Positions 34,504 through 44,287 of a stretch of 64,000 nucleotides of DNA are shown here, one piece after another (positions within the stretch are counted from its first letter, which is position 1; each line of letters starts with the position of its first letter). Origin of the DNA: CANJDH01 sp964443245 (GTDB lineage Bacteria; Pseudomonadota; Gammaproteobacteria; Burkholderiales; JAEUOS01). Under the pieces are notes generated by a model. It worked only from the letters and a program-made list of their open reading frames with translations. It made no database searches and had not been told where the DNA came from. A program made the translations under genes and the position numbers. The stretch lies in assembly GCA_964443245.1 (NCBI GenBank), contig CAYUEG010000003.1:1-64000 (forward strand), given 5' to 3'.

Positions 34504-35327
34504 TGCTGGCGCGATTCAGGGAATGGCAGCGCCAACGGCTGCTCAAGCGCTACGCGTTTCCGGATGCCGCCTGGCAGGCGGCGCTGGCACCGTATCCCTT
34601 TTTTGACCGGCTTTCCGCCGATGAAAACCGCCGCCTGCGCGAGCTGGTGGCGCTGTTCTGTGCCGAGAAGGAATTCGTGGCGGGCGGGGCAGAGGACGAC
34701 GCCCTGCAGATCACGCTGGAAACCCAGTTGATGATTGCCGCGCAGGCGTGTTTGCCGATCCTGAACCTCGATTTGTCCTTCTATTCGGGCTGGCACGGCA
34801 TCATCGTCTATCGCGGTGAAGTGCGGGTGCGGCGGGAAGAAATGGACGAGGACGGTGTTGTCCACGTGTACGACGATGTGATCTCGGGTGAAGCGATGCC
34901 GGGCGGGCCGGTCATGCTGTCCTGGGCTGATGTGACTCTTGCGGGTTCCGAGGAAGCGCCAGCGTATAGCGTGGTCATCCACGAGTTCGCCCACAAGATC
35001 GACATGCTCAAGGGGGAAGCCACCGGTGTGCCCCCGTTTTCGCCGCAGTTCCATGCCAACCTCAATGGCCGCGCCTTCGAGGCCGCCTTGATGAAGGCGT
35101 ACGAAGCGTTCGCCGCCGAGGTCGAACGCTGGGTGAGGGCGGGGGAGCCGGAGGAGGATGCGCCGCGTATTGACCCTTATGCCGCCGAGCACCCCTCGGA
35201 GTTTTTTGCCGTGCTGTCGGAGGCGTTTTTCACCCAGCCGGAAGACGTGTTTGACGAGTTTCCCGAACTCTACGCGCTGCTGAAGGCCTATTACCGCCAG
35301 GACCCGATTGCCGGACTCCGGCGGTAA
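34503..35327 (+). CDS. mtfA: MtfA-family zinc-dependent peptidase
   Basis: A 274-residue protein of the MtfA (DUF980) family. The gluzincin motif HEFAHKIDM provides two zinc histidines and the catalytic glutamate, and a downstream acidic segment EHPSEFFAVLSEAFF matches the third-ligand region. In E. coli MtfA binds the repressor Mlc and has aminopeptidase activity; no mlc or ptsG gene is here, so that role is not implied. N-terminal family sequence: YPFFDRLSADENRRLREL. It starts inside the stop of the DMT gene. Confidence 0.88.
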   Translation: MLARFREWQRQRLLKRYAFPDAAWQAALAPYPFFDRLSADENRRLRELVALFCAEKEFVAGGAEDDALQITLETQLMIAAQACLPILNLDLSFYSGWHGIIVYRGEVRVRREEMDEDGVVHVYDDVISGEAMPGGPVMLSWADVTLAGSEEAPAYSVVIHEFAHKIDMLKGEATGVPPFSPQFHANLNGRAFEAALMKAYEAFAAEVERWVRAGEPEEDAPRIDPYAAEHPSEFFAVLSEAFFTQPEDVFDEFPELYALLKAYYRQDPIAGLRR

Positions 35328-35335
35328 ACCTCCGG

Positions 35336-35358
35336 AGAATGGCTCCAGGAGCCATTCT
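35336..35358. terminator. Hairpin after mtfA
   Basis: The arms AGAATGGCTCC (35336-35346) and GGAGCCATTCT (35348-35358) are perfectly complementary. The loop is very short and no long T-run follows, so termination may be weak. The AGAATGGCTCC arm recurs at 39688-39698 next to REP-like copy 3, so the hairpin may be repeat-derived. Confidence 0.55.
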
Positions 35359-35392
35359 TGGCCCTGTATCCGACTGCGAGTGTCTGCGCGGG

Positions 35393-35836
35393 CTAGCCGC
35401 GCATGCCGCTTTCGGCGTCAAACTGCGCCAAGTCGATGCGGGGCGCCGGTTTCCAGCCCTTCTTGCGGTGCTCGGCCACCACGTTGGTGTAGATGCCGCC
35501 GCGCACCCACCACTTCGCCGTCAGGCGCATGAAGCGGGGCGAGGTCGCTTTCGCCAGATCGTCGAGGATCTGGTTCGTCACCTTTTCGTGGAACACGCCT
35601 TCGTTGCGAAAACTCCAGGCATACAGCTTCAGGCTTTTCAATTCGACACACTTGCCATCCGGCACGTAGTCCAGGATCAAGGTGGCGAAATCGGGCTGAC
35701 CGGTCAGCGGGCACAGGCAGGTGAACTCGGGAATCTGGATATGGATGTGGAAATCGCGGTTTGGTGCAGGGTTCGGAAAGGTGTCCAGCGCCTTGCTGGG
35801 TTGGGGGGTCGTGTCGTGCGAGGGTTTGCGGGCCAT
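35393..35836 (-). CDS. queF: NADPH-dependent 7-cyano-7-deazaguanine reductase
   Basis: Single-domain QueF of 147 residues that reduces preQ0 to preQ1 in queuosine synthesis. The catalytic cysteine is C42 in FTCLCPLTGQPDF, the substrate-binding stretch is VELKSLKLY, and a C-terminal family motif is WWVRGGIYTNVVAEHRK. The T-fold enzyme forms a tunnelling multimer. The start MARKPSHDT at 35836 is chosen; the extra 28 upstream residues of the open frame are not conserved. No other queuosine gene lies nearby, and I saw no clear preQ1 riboswitch upstream. Confidence 0.93.
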   Translation of the reverse strand: MARKPSHDTTPQPSKALDTFPNPAPNRDFHIHIQIPEFTCLCPLTGQPDFATLILDYVPDGKCVELKSLKLYAWSFRNEGVFHEKVTNQILDDLAKATSPRFMRLTAKWWVRGGIYTNVVAEHRKKGWKPAPRIDLAQFDAESGMRG

Positions 35837-36148
35837 GGGTACGTTCGGGATTCGCGATAAAGGGGCGATTTTACAGGCCGCGCCAGAACACCCCGGGCGA
35901 TGCGCCGTGGACGAGGGCATTCCGCAGGTTGAACCGTCGGGAGCGCCTTGCGGGCAGGAGATAAATCCGACTGATTTTGTCGGGATTTAGGGTTTTTGGC
36001 CGCCAAACTCATCCTAAAGCCACGCTTTTTGTCAATGGCGGATGGCCATTTTGCGGGTGGTATCATTGGTCCCGTTTCAATCTGCATTTTCCCTGTGTCC
36101 GGGTGCACCTGTCTGCACCGGGGACAGCGGTGAGCTCCCGGACAACAC
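35837..36148. other. Intergenic region between queF and smc
   Basis: 312 bases without a convincing gene. An AT-rich imperfect inverted repeat AAATCCGAC / GTCGGGATTT (about 35963-35990) may act as a terminator or operator. A TATCAT (36061-36066) could be an smc -10 box but has no well-spaced -35. The small open frames here are not supported by any motif. Confidence 0.5.
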
Positions 36149-39100
36149 GTGCGCCTTTCCTCCATCAAACTTGCAGGGTTCAAATCCTTTGTGGACCCGA
36201 CCGGCCTGTCGGTGCCGGGACAACTGGTCGGCATTGTCGGCCCCAATGGCTGCGGCAAATCCAACATCATCGATGCGGTGCGCTGGGTGCTGGGCGAATC
36301 GAAGGCCTCCGCGCTGCGCGGCGAATCGATGCAGGACGTCATTTTCAATGGCTCGGTGCAGCGCAAGCCGGTAGCGCGCGCCAGCGTCGAACTGACGTTC
36401 GACAACACCGAAGGCAAGGCGGCCGCCAACACGCAGTGGAGCCAGTACGCCGAGATTGCCGTAAAAAGGGTGCTGACGCGGCAGGGCGACTCCTCCTATT
36501 ACATCAACAACCAGCAGGTGCGCCGGCGCGACATTCAGGACATCTTCCTGGGCACCGGCCTTGGGCCACGCGCCTACGCGATCATCGAGCAGGGCATGAT
36601 TTCGCGCGTGATCGAAGCCAAGCCGGAAGACCTGCGCATCTTCCTTGAGGAAGCCGCCGGCATTTCCAAGTACAAGGAGCGGCGCAAGGAAACCGAGAGC
36701 CGCTTGTCCAGCGCGCGGGAAAACCTCACCCGAGTCGAAGATATCCGGCGGGAGCTGGATGTCAACCTGGCCAAGCTGGAAGAGCAGGCAGTCGTGGCGC
36801 AGCAATATCGCGACCTTAACGCCGAGCAGACCGAGAAGCAGCAGCTGCTGTGGATGATCAAGCGCAATGAGGCGGCGGCCGAGCAGGACAAGCATGCGCG
36901 CGAGATCGAGCGCGTCACCAACGAGCTGGAAGGCGAGACCGCTTCGCTGCGCAATTTCGAAAAGCAGCTGGAAGAAATGCGGGCGGCACACTATGCCGCC
37001 GGCGACCGCCTGCATGCCTCTCAGGGCGAGCTGTACAACGCCAGCGCCGAGGTAAGCCGCCTGGAAGCGGAGATCAAGTCGATCATCGACGCCCGCGCCC
37101 GCCTGAGCAACCAGCTGACCCAGCTGGCGGCCCAGGAAGAGGCCTGGAAACAGCAGGCGGCACAAAACGCCGCCGATACCACCCACTGGCAGGGTGAAGC
37201 CGAAGTCACCGCCCAGCGTGTCGAAGAAACCGCGCTGCTGGCGGCGGAACGGGCAGAGCGCCTGCCCGAGGCAGAGGCTGCCGCGCGCGCGGCGCTGGAG
37301 CGCCAGAACGCGGCCCGTGGTGAAGTGATGCAGGCCGAACAGCAATTGCAGGTGGAGGGTGCCCATCAGGGCAACGCCCAGCGGACCCTGGAGAATCTTG
37401 GCCAGCGCAAGGAACGCTTGCAGCAGGAAAAGGGCACGCTCAATCGTCCCGACGAGGAATCCATCGCGCACAAGCGCGAAGAGCGGGCGCGACGTCAGGA
37501 AGAACTGGCGGAACGGGAAGAGACGCTGGCAGCCCTCGAAGAGGCGCTCCCGGCCGCGGTGGCAGAGCGCGATGCCGGGGCCGCGAATCTGGCCCAGCAG
37601 ACGCGCGAGTCGCACGAAATGGAAGCCCGGATCGGTGCGTTGAAGGCGCTCCAGGAGCAGGTGCAGAAGAGCGGCAAGCTGCAGCCCTGGCTGGAAAAGC
37701 ACGAACTGGCCAGCTTGCCACGCCTGTGGCAGCGTCTGCATGTCGATCCCGGTTGGGAAACTGCGCTTGAATCGGTGCTGCGCGAGCGCCTGTCGTCACT
37801 GGAAATTCGCGATCTGGATTGGGTCAAGGCATTTTTCAACGATGCGCCCCCGGCCAAGCTGGCCTTTGTCACGCTCTCTTCGGTAGAAGAGGCCAAACCG
37901 GCCGTTCCGGGTCTGACGCCATTGATCTCGCATGTGCGGATTGACGATGCCAACCTGCGTGGACTGTTTTCGGAGTGGCTGGCGGGGCGTTACGCCTGTG
38001 CCAGCAACGAAGAGGCGTTTGCCAAGCGTTCCAGTCTGCCGCCGCGCGGGGTGTTCGTCACCCAGGCCGGCCACATGGTAGGCCGCCAGACCGTCACCTT
38101 CTACGCCCCCGATTCCGAGCAGGCGGGTCTCCTGGCGCGTCAGAATGAAATCGAGAACCTGGCCAAGTCGCTCAAGGCCAAGCACCTGCATCAGGACGAG
38201 GCGCGTGCCCTGGCGGCGCGTACCGAAGCTGCCCTGACACGCCTGTCCGCCCAGATCGGCGAGGCGCGCCCCGCGGCGCAGGCAGCGCGGCAGCGCCTGC
38301 ACGAGATTGAGCTGGATGTGGTCAAGGATGAAGAACAACTGGCACGTTTCAACGAAACTGCCGGCCGGATCGAATCGCAGTTGGCCGACATCGCCGCCCA
38401 GGAAGAGGAAGAACGGGCGCGCCTGATCGAAGCCGAAGCCAACTTTGCCCGACTCGACGAAGCGGTCGGCGTCTTGCAGGAAAAGCTGGAAGAAGCACGG
38501 ACGGCGGCCGAATCGGCAGAAGCGCGACTGGCGTCCGAGCGCGAGGCGGCGCGGCAAGCAGAGCGTGAGGCGCAGGAAACCGAGTTCCACGCCAGACAAG
38601 CCCGTGCCAAGCTCGAAGAGCTGGCCAATGGTGCACGCAATATTGCCGGGCAGATCGAGCGCGTGCAGGGCGAGGCGGCCGCGGTGCGCGGCGAACTGGA
38701 AACATTGCATGACGATGCGGTCCAGAATGGCCTGCAGGAAGCCCTGGACCTGCGTCTCGAACGCGAGCAGAACCTGGCAAGGATCCGGACCGAACTGGAC
38801 GGCCTGACGACTCAATTGCGCGGCATGGACGAGGAGCGCTTCAAGTCCGAGCAGAAGCTTGACCCGCTGCGCAACCGGGTCAACGATCTCAAGCTCAAGG
38901 AGCAGGCGGCCCGCCTGGCGCAGGAGCAGTTTGCCGCACAGCTCATCGAGGCGAAGGCTGACGAGCAGGCGCTTGAACCGAAACTGGAAGGCGTGCGCGC
39001 AGGCGTTCTGGCGGCCGACATCACCCGCCTGGCGCAGGCGATCGAGGCGCTTGGTGCCGTCAATCTGGCGGCGCTGGAAGAACTGGGCGTGGCGCGCGAA

Positions 39101-39667
39101 CGCAAGGGCTTCCTCGATTCGCAGTGCACCGACCTCAATGAAGCGGTGACTACGCTGGAAGAAGCGATTCGCAAGATTGATCGCGAGACCCGGGAGCTGC
39201 TCAAGAGCACCTTCGACGAGGTGAACCGGCACTTTTCGGAGCTGTTCCCGGCCCTGTTCGGTGGCGGCGAAGCCAAGCTCATCATGACCGGAGAGGAAAT
39301 CCTCGATGCGGGCGTGCAGGTGATGGCGCATCCGCCCGGCAAGAAGAACTCCAGCATCCACTTGCTCTCGGGCGGCGAGAAGGCACTGACTGCGATTTCG
39401 CTGGTGTTCGCGATGTTCAAGCTCAATCCGGCGCCGTTCTGCCTGCTCGACGAGGTCGATGCGCCGCTGGACGATCCGAATACGGAACGCTTCTGCCGCC
39501 TGGTCAAGAAAATGTCCGAGGAAACGCAGTTCGTCTTCATCAGCCACAACAAGATCACCATGGAAATGGCGCAGCAGCTGGTTGGGGTGACCCAGCAGGA
39601 GCTGGGTGTCTCGCGGATTGTGGCGGTCGACATGGACGAAGCCGTGCGCCTGAAAGAAGCTGCCTGA
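36149..39667 (+). CDS. smc: Chromosome segregation protein SMC
   Basis: 1172 residues with full SMC architecture. Walker A GPNGCGKS is at residues 31-38. Long coiled coils run over about 170-500 and 660-1000 on either side of the hinge (about 510-640). The ABC signature is LLSGGEKALTAIS and Walker B is FCLLDEVDAPLDD at the C-terminus. It starts with GTG at 36149 (MRLSSIKLAGFKSF). It organises and compacts the chromosome; ScpA/ScpB are not in the window. It heads a same-strand run zipA-ligA-galU-hpt-mtiP-def. Confidence 0.97.
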   Translation: MRLSSIKLAGFKSFVDPTGLSVPGQLVGIVGPNGCGKSNIIDAVRWVLGESKASALRGESMQDVIFNGSVQRKPVARASVELTFDNTEGKAAANTQWSQYAEIAVKRVLTRQGDSSYYINNQQVRRRDIQDIFLGTGLGPRAYAIIEQGMISRVIEAKPEDLRIFLEEAAGISKYKERRKETESRLSSARENLTRVEDIRRELDVNLAKLEEQAVVAQQYRDLNAEQTEKQQLLWMIKRNEAAAEQDKHAREIERVTNELEGETASLRNFEKQLEEMRAAHYAAGDRLHASQGELYNASAEVSRLEAEIKSIIDARARLSNQLTQLAAQEEAWKQQAAQNAADTTHWQGEAEVTAQRVEETALLAAERAERLPEAEAAARAALERQNAARGEVMQAEQQLQVEGAHQGNAQRTLENLGQRKERLQQEKGTLNRPDEESIAHKREERARRQEELAEREETLAALEEALPAAVAERDAGAANLAQQTRESHEMEARIGALKALQEQVQKSGKLQPWLEKHELASLPRLWQRLHVDPGWETALESVLRERLSSLEIRDLDWVKAFFNDAPPAKLAFVTLSSVEEAKPAVPGLTPLISHVRIDDANLRGLFSEWLAGRYACASNEEAFAKRSSLPPRGVFVTQAGHMVGRQTVTFYAPDSEQAGLLARQNEIENLAKSLKAKHLHQDEARALAARTEAALTRLSAQIGEARPAAQAARQRLHEIELDVVKDEEQLARFNETAGRIESQLADIAAQEEEERARLIEAEANFARLDEAVGVLQEKLEEARTAAESAEARLASEREAARQAEREAQETEFHARQARAKLEELANGARNIAGQIERVQGEAAAVRGELETLHDDAVQNGLQEALDLRLEREQNLARIRTELDGLTTQLRGMDEERFKSEQKLDPLRNRVNDLKLKEQAARLAQEQFAAQLIEAKADEQALEPKLEGVRAGVLAADITRLAQAIEALGAVNLAALEELGVARERKGFLDSQCTDLNEAVTTLEEAIRKIDRETRELLKSTFDEVNRHFSELFPALFGGGEAKLIMTGEEILDAGVQVMAHPPGKKNSSIHLLSGGEKALTAISLVFAMFKLNPAPFCLLDEVDAPLDDPNTERFCRLVKKMSEETQFVFISHNKITMEMAQQLVGVTQQELGVSRIVAVDMDEAVRLKEAA

Positions 39668-39692
39668 TTCCCGCTCCAACTCTGCAAGAATG

Positions 39693-39704
39693 GCTCCCAC
39701 CAAC
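39693..39704 (-). repeat. REP-like dispersed repeat, copy 3
   Basis: GCTCCCACCAAC in the smc-zipA spacer, preceded by AAGAATG and followed by GCTTTC. It shares the core with the copies at 9258, 18801 and 48576. Confidence 0.55.
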
Positions 39705-39724
39705 GCTTTCCGGCGAATCATCAG

Positions 39725-40810
39725 ATGAGTGAACTGCAAATCGGCTTGTTGGGCCTGGGCGCCCTCGTGGTGGTGGGCGTGCTGGTATTCAACAAATGGC
39801 AGGAGCGTGCTGCGCGGCGTGCGGGTGAACGACACTTCGGCTCTGGCCATGAAGACGTGCTGCTGGGGGCGACGCGCGGGGATGCGGGCGTGGAGGCGCA
39901 GCGGATGGAACCGGTGCTGGCCCCGCAAGCTGCCGATGCCGAAGCCGCTCGGCGGATTGAACCGATCTGGACGGAGCCCGAGGCAGAAGCGGCCATCGCC
40001 GGGGAGGTCTCCCAGGCCAAGTCCGGCGTGCCCCACGGTGCGCCGGCGCAACTGGACGAGCGCATCGACTTCGTGGCCGAGCTTTCCACCGGCGAGCCAT
40101 TGCTGGGCTCGCTCCTGCTGATGGAGATGGAAAAGCTCGATCGCACGCGAACCATCGAGGCCGACGCCTACTATGAGGAAGCGGGCGCGTGGGAAGCGCT
40201 CGACCGTGATGCGGTCTATGAACGCATGCGGATCGGCATCCAGGTTTCCGATCGCAGTGGCCCGTTGCGCGCTGATGAATTGGCCGCCTTCCAGCGCGGC
40301 ATCAATGATCTGGCGGCGCGCTTGCAGATGCAGGTGCAATGGCCCGGGGAGCAGAACCCCCTGACGCGGGCGGCCGAACTGGACGCCTTTTGTGCCGGGG
40401 TCGATGTCACGATTGGTGTCAATGTCATCGCCGCCGCTCCTTTTGCCGATACCAAGCTGCGCGGGCTTGCCGAAGCAAACGGCTTTACGCGGGATGCCGA
40501 CGGCATCTTCCGCCGCAGGGATGATGACGGTCATGTATTGCTGAGCTTGCGCCAGGCGGCGCCGACTGCTGTTTCCCTCAGCCTGGACGTGCCTCGGGTG
40601 GCACGCGAGGCGGCACCGCTCGGGCTGATGACGCATTGCGCCAAGCGTCTGGGTGCCGGGCTCGACGGCAAGCTGGTCGACGATAACGGCAAGGCTTTGG
40701 ACGACGCGGCGCTCGCGGCGATTCAGGCGAGCCTGGCCACGGTGTATGGACGGATGGAAGCGGCGGGAATGGCAGCGGGCAGCCCGCTGGCGCGACGCCT
40801 GTTCGTCTGA
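39725..40810 (+). CDS. zipA: Cell division protein ZipA
   Basis: 361 residues. The N-terminus is out with a single membrane helix (ELQIGLLGLGALVVVGVLVF), then a basic stretch and a variable acidic linker. The C-terminal ZipA/FtsZ-binding domain (about 225-350) contains GIQVSDRSGPLRADELAAFQ and ANGFTRDADGIFRRRDDDGH-type segments. It tethers FtsZ to the membrane at the division site. The smc-zipA-ligA order is common in proteobacteria. Confidence 0.9.
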   Translation: MSELQIGLLGLGALVVVGVLVFNKWQERAARRAGERHFGSGHEDVLLGATRGDAGVEAQRMEPVLAPQAADAEAARRIEPIWTEPEAEAAIAGEVSQAKSGVPHGAPAQLDERIDFVAELSTGEPLLGSLLLMEMEKLDRTRTIEADAYYEEAGAWEALDRDAVYERMRIGIQVSDRSGPLRADELAAFQRGINDLAARLQMQVQWPGEQNPLTRAAELDAFCAGVDVTIGVNVIAAAPFADTKLRGLAEANGFTRDADGIFRRRDDDGHVLLSLRQAAPTAVSLSLDVPRVAREAAPLGLMTHCAKRLGAGLDGKLVDDNGKALDDAALAAIQASLATVYGRMEAAGMAAGSPLARRLFV

Positions 40811-40822
40811 CGGCCGTTTCGC

Positions 40823-42841
40823 ATGGATCCTGCAGAACGCGCGCGCACGCTGCGCGAGGAGCTTGAACGGCACAATCGTGCCTATTACGTGTTCGATGCG
40901 CCGACCATTCCCGATGCCGAATACGACCGGCTGTTCCGTGAGCTGGTCGCGCTCGAAGAGGCGCATCCGGCATTGGTGACAGCCGACTCCCCCACCCGGC
41001 GGGTGGGGGGGGCACCGTTGAGCGAGTTTGCCTCGGTTCGCCATGCGACGCCGATGCTGTCGCTGGGCAATGCCTTTGACGACGACGAGGTGGCTGCGTT
41101 TGACCGGCGTGTGGGCACCACGCTCGATACCTCCCCGGTTGAATACAGCGCGGAGCTGAAGTTTGACGGCCTGGCCATGAGCCTGACCTACCGTCATGGC
41201 GCGCTGGTGCAAGCGGCCACGCGCGGGGATGGTGAAAGTGGTGAGGATGTGACGGCCAACGTGCGCACGATCCGCGTCATTCCGCTGCGCCTGACGATCG
41301 AACCGGCCCCGGCACTGCTGGAAATCCGTGGCGAGGTGCTGCTGTTCCGTGACGATTTTGCCCAGCTCAATGCCCAGCAGCGCGCGGCGGGTGAAAAGGA
41401 ATTTGTCAATCCGCGCAACGCCGCCGCCGGTTCCCTGCGCCAGCTCGATTCGCGCATCACGGCGCGTCGGCCGTTGAAGTTTTTTGCCTATGGACTCGGT
41501 GCGCACGAGGGGGCGCCGATTCCGGCCACCCACAGTGCCATGCTCGATTGGTTTGGCGCCATCGGCCTGCCTGTCTGTACCGAGCGCGCGGTGGTGCACG
41601 GCGCTGAGGGGTTGCTGTCGTTCTACCGGCAGATCGGCGCTGCCCGGGATGCCCTGCCTTACGACATTGACGGCGTGGTCTACAAGGTCAACCGGCTCGA
41701 TCAGCAGCACAACCTGGGATTCGTCTCGCGCGCGCCGCGTTTTGCCCTGGCGCACAAGTTTCCGGCCCAGGAGGAGCTGACGGAAGTGACCGACATTGAA
41801 GTCCAGGTCGGCCGCACCGGGGCGATTACGCCGGTCGCGCGCCTGAAACCGGTGTTTGTCGGTGGCGTCACCGTGACCAACGCCACCCTGCACAACGAAG
41901 ACGAAGTGCGCCGCAAGGATGTCTGGCGTGGTGATACCGTGATCGTGCGGCGCGCCGGAGACGTCATTCCTGAAATTGTGATGGTGTCACGACCCGGCCC
42001 GCGAAGCGCGGCTGATCGCTTCGAGATGCCGCGCCAGTGCCCGGTGTGCGCCTCCGAGGTGGTGCGTGAAGAAGGGGAAGCGGTGGCGCGCTGCACCGGC
42101 GGACTCTTTTGCGCTGCCCAGCGCAAACAGGCGTTGCTGCACTTCGCCCAGCGCCGCGCACTGGACATTGAAGGCCTCGGTGACAAGCTGGTCGACCAAC
42201 TGGTCGACGCAGACGTGGTCAAGACACCGGCTGATCTGTACAAACTGGGCGTGGCCAGCCTGGCTGCACTGGAGAGGATGGCGGAGAAGTCGGCGCTCAA
42301 CGTGGTGGCGGCGATCCATGCTTCACGCCAGACCACGCTGGCCCGCTTCCTGTTCGGCTTGGGGATCCGCCAGGTAGGAGAGGCGACCGCCAAGGATCTG
42401 GCACGGCATTTCGGCAGCCTGGATGCCATCATGGCGGCTGACGAGGCGACATTGCTGGGGGTTCCCGATGTCGGGCCGGTGGTGGCGGCATCGATCGCGC
42501 GATTCTTCCGCCAGCCGCATAATCGCGAAGTGGTCGAGCAGTTGCGTGCCGCCGGCGTCGTCTGGCCCGAATCGGCGCCCCGGAACGGGCCGGCCGAGGC
42601 GGGCAATCCGCAGGTGGCAGGAAAGACCTTCGTGTTGACCGGCACGCTCCCGGCCATGAGCCGCGAGGACGCGAAAGAGGCGATCGAACGGGCGGGCGGC
42701 AAGGTGGCAGGGTCGGTATCGAAAAAGACGGACTACGTGGTCGCCGGCAGCGAGGCCGGCAGCAAGCTTGCCAAGGCGCAGGAACTGGGTGTCACCGTAC
42801 TGGATGAGGAAGGATTGAAGAGGCTTCTGGAAACAACATGA
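40823..42841 (+). CDS. ligA: NAD+-dependent DNA ligase LigA
   Basis: 672 residues, a full-length LigA. The domain order is Ia (YYVFDAPTIPDAEYDRLF), nucleotidyltransferase with the adenylated lysine K113 in ELKFDGLA, OB fold (VGRTGAITPVARLKPV), zinc finger (CPVCASEVVREEGEAVARC and FCAAQ), helix-hairpin-helix repeats (FLFGLGIRQVGEATA) and a C-terminal BRCT domain (GKTFVLTGTLPAMSREDA). It seals nicks in replication and repair. Its stop overlaps the galU start by ATGA. Confidence 0.97.
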   Translation: MDPAERARTLREELERHNRAYYVFDAPTIPDAEYDRLFRELVALEEAHPALVTADSPTRRVGGAPLSEFASVRHATPMLSLGNAFDDDEVAAFDRRVGTTLDTSPVEYSAELKFDGLAMSLTYRHGALVQAATRGDGESGEDVTANVRTIRVIPLRLTIEPAPALLEIRGEVLLFRDDFAQLNAQQRAAGEKEFVNPRNAAAGSLRQLDSRITARRPLKFFAYGLGAHEGAPIPATHSAMLDWFGAIGLPVCTERAVVHGAEGLLSFYRQIGAARDALPYDIDGVVYKVNRLDQQHNLGFVSRAPRFALAHKFPAQEELTEVTDIEVQVGRTGAITPVARLKPVFVGGVTVTNATLHNEDEVRRKDVWRGDTVIVRRAGDVIPEIVMVSRPGPRSAADRFEMPRQCPVCASEVVREEGEAVARCTGGLFCAAQRKQALLHFAQRRALDIEGLGDKLVDQLVDADVVKTPADLYKLGVASLAALERMAEKSALNVVAAIHASRQTTLARFLFGLGIRQVGEATAKDLARHFGSLDAIMAADEATLLGVPDVGPVVAASIARFFRQPHNREVVEQLRAAGVVWPESAPRNGPAEAGNPQVAGKTFVLTGTLPAMSREDAKEAIERAGGKVAGSVSKKTDYVVAGSEAGSKLAKAQELGVTVLDEEGLKRLLETT

Positions 42842-43731
42842 GAAAAATTCGCAAATGCATCTTTCCGGTGGCGGGTCTGGGATCCCGCTTCCTGCCGGCG
42901 ACCAAGGCCACCCCGAAGGAGATGTTGCCGATCGTCGACAAGCCGCTGATCCAGTTCGCGGTGGAAGAGGCCGTCGCCGCTGGCCTCACCGACATGATTT
43001 TCGTGACCGGGCGCACCAAACGCATCATCGAAGACCACTTCGACAAGGCCTATGAGCTGGAAACCGAGCTGGCGGCCAAGAACAAGACCGAGCTCTTGCG
43101 CATCGTGCAAAGCGTGGTGCCAAAGCACGTCAATTGCATCTACATTCGCCAGGCCGAACCGCTCGGGCTGGGGCATGCCGTGCTCTGTGCCAAGGACATC
43201 GTCGACGATGAGCCGGTTGCGGTGATCCTGGCTGATGACCTGGTGCACCACACACCGGGTGCGCTCAAGCAGATGGTCGATGTGTTCAATCAGCGTGGTG
43301 GCAGCGTGCTGGGTGTGGAGGATGTGCCGAGGGCGAACACGCGCTCCTACGGTGTGGTCAGTGGTACCCAGCTGGATGCACGTACCGAACAGGTGACGGC
43401 GATTGTCGAGAAGCCGGCACCCGAAGTGGCGCCGCTGCGTCGCACCGAGGCGGGCGAGGTTGCGCTGGCGGTGGTCGGGCGCTATATCCTGACGCCGAAG
43501 ATTTTCGAGTTGCTGCAGGAAGTCCGGCCGGGCGCGGGGGGCGAGATCCAGCTGACCGACGGAATCAGTGCGCTGCTGGCGCATGAGCCGGTGTTTGCGT
43601 ACCGGTTTGAGGGCACCCGCTACGATTGCGGCTCCAAGATTGGTTACCTCAAGGCAACCGTTGACTATGCCAGGCGTCACCCGGAAACCGGTGCCGCATT
43701 CGAAACCTACCTGAAGGAACTTCGCCTGTGA
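42838..43731 (+). CDS. galU: UTP-glucose-1-phosphate uridylyltransferase
   Basis: 297 residues of the GalU type. The nucleotidyltransferase motif is VAGLGSRFLPATKATPKEML, followed by VDKPLIQFAVEEAVAAG, RQAEPLGLGHAVLCAKD and the UDP-sugar-binding FEGTRYDCGSKIGYL near the end. It makes UDP-glucose for surface polysaccharides. It overlaps ligA by ATGA and hpt by GTGA, so translation is coupled on both sides. Confidence 0.96.
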   Translation: MRKIRKCIFPVAGLGSRFLPATKATPKEMLPIVDKPLIQFAVEEAVAAGLTDMIFVTGRTKRIIEDHFDKAYELETELAAKNKTELLRIVQSVVPKHVNCIYIRQAEPLGLGHAVLCAKDIVDDEPVAVILADDLVHHTPGALKQMVDVFNQRGGSVLGVEDVPRANTRSYGVVSGTQLDARTEQVTAIVEKPAPEVAPLRRTEAGEVALAVVGRYILTPKIFELLQEVRPGAGGEIQLTDGISALLAHEPVFAYRFEGTRYDCGSKIGYLKATVDYARRHPETGAAFETYLKELRL

Positions 43732-44276
43732 TCGATCTGGACCATGCTCGCAAGACCTTGACCGAGGCGGACTGCCTGGTGCCTGCCGAGCAATGCCACG
43801 CTGCCGTCGTGCGTGTCGCCGAGGGCATCAAGGCAGCCGCCGGCAAGGAAGCACCGCTGGTGCTGGCCGTCATGGGCGGCGCTGTCGTCTTTGCCGGGCA
43901 GCTTCTGCCGATGCTCGATTTTCCGCTCGACTTCGATTACCTGCACGTGACGCGCTATGGCAGCCGCACCTCCGGCGGGCAGCTCACCTGGAAAGCACTG
44001 CCACGCGAGGAGGTGCGCGGACGCACCGTGATCGTGATCGATGACATCCTGGATGAAGGCGCCACCATGCATGCGATCCGCGAGAAGATGCTCGAACTCG
44101 GTGCAGCGCGATTCTTGTCGGCCGTGTTTTGCGAAAAGCTGATCGACAAGCCGAAGCCGATTCAGGCGGATTTTGTCGGTGTCACTGTTCCCAACCGGTA
44201 TGTGTTCGGCTACGGCATGGACGTATCGGGCCTGTGGCGCAACCTGCCGGCGATCTACGCCGTCAAAGGCATGTAA
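43728..44276 (+). CDS. hpt: Hypoxanthine-guanine phosphoribosyltransferase
   Basis: 182 residues; a type I phosphoribosyltransferase with the PRPP-binding loop VIVIDDILDEGATM, the LAVMGGAVVFAGQL loop near the N-terminus and the purine-binding C-terminal YVFGYGMDVSGLWRNLP. It starts with GTG at 43728 overlapping the galU stop. Adjacent mtiP releases hypoxanthine from methylthioinosine, which this enzyme would turn into IMP, so the pair makes metabolic sense. Confidence 0.92.
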   Translation: MIDLDHARKTLTEADCLVPAEQCHAAVVRVAEGIKAAAGKEAPLVLAVMGGAVVFAGQLLPMLDFPLDFDYLHVTRYGSRTSGGQLTWKALPREEVRGRTVIVIDDILDEGATMHAIREKMLELGAARFLSAVFCEKLIDKPKPIQADFVGVTVPNRYVFGYGMDVSGLWRNLPAIYAVKGM

Positions 44277-44287
44277 GGAGCGCCGGC

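Noticed and set aside
35837..36148. preQ1 riboswitch or small gene upstream of queF
   Set aside because: I could not find the preQ1 aptamer core, and the small open frames in the spacer lack ribosome sites and conserved motifs.
37796..41893. Open frame of 1365 codons on the minus strand across smc, zipA and ligA
   Set aside because: It spans three well-supported genes on the other strand and shows no recognisable domain; it is a GC-driven antisense frame.
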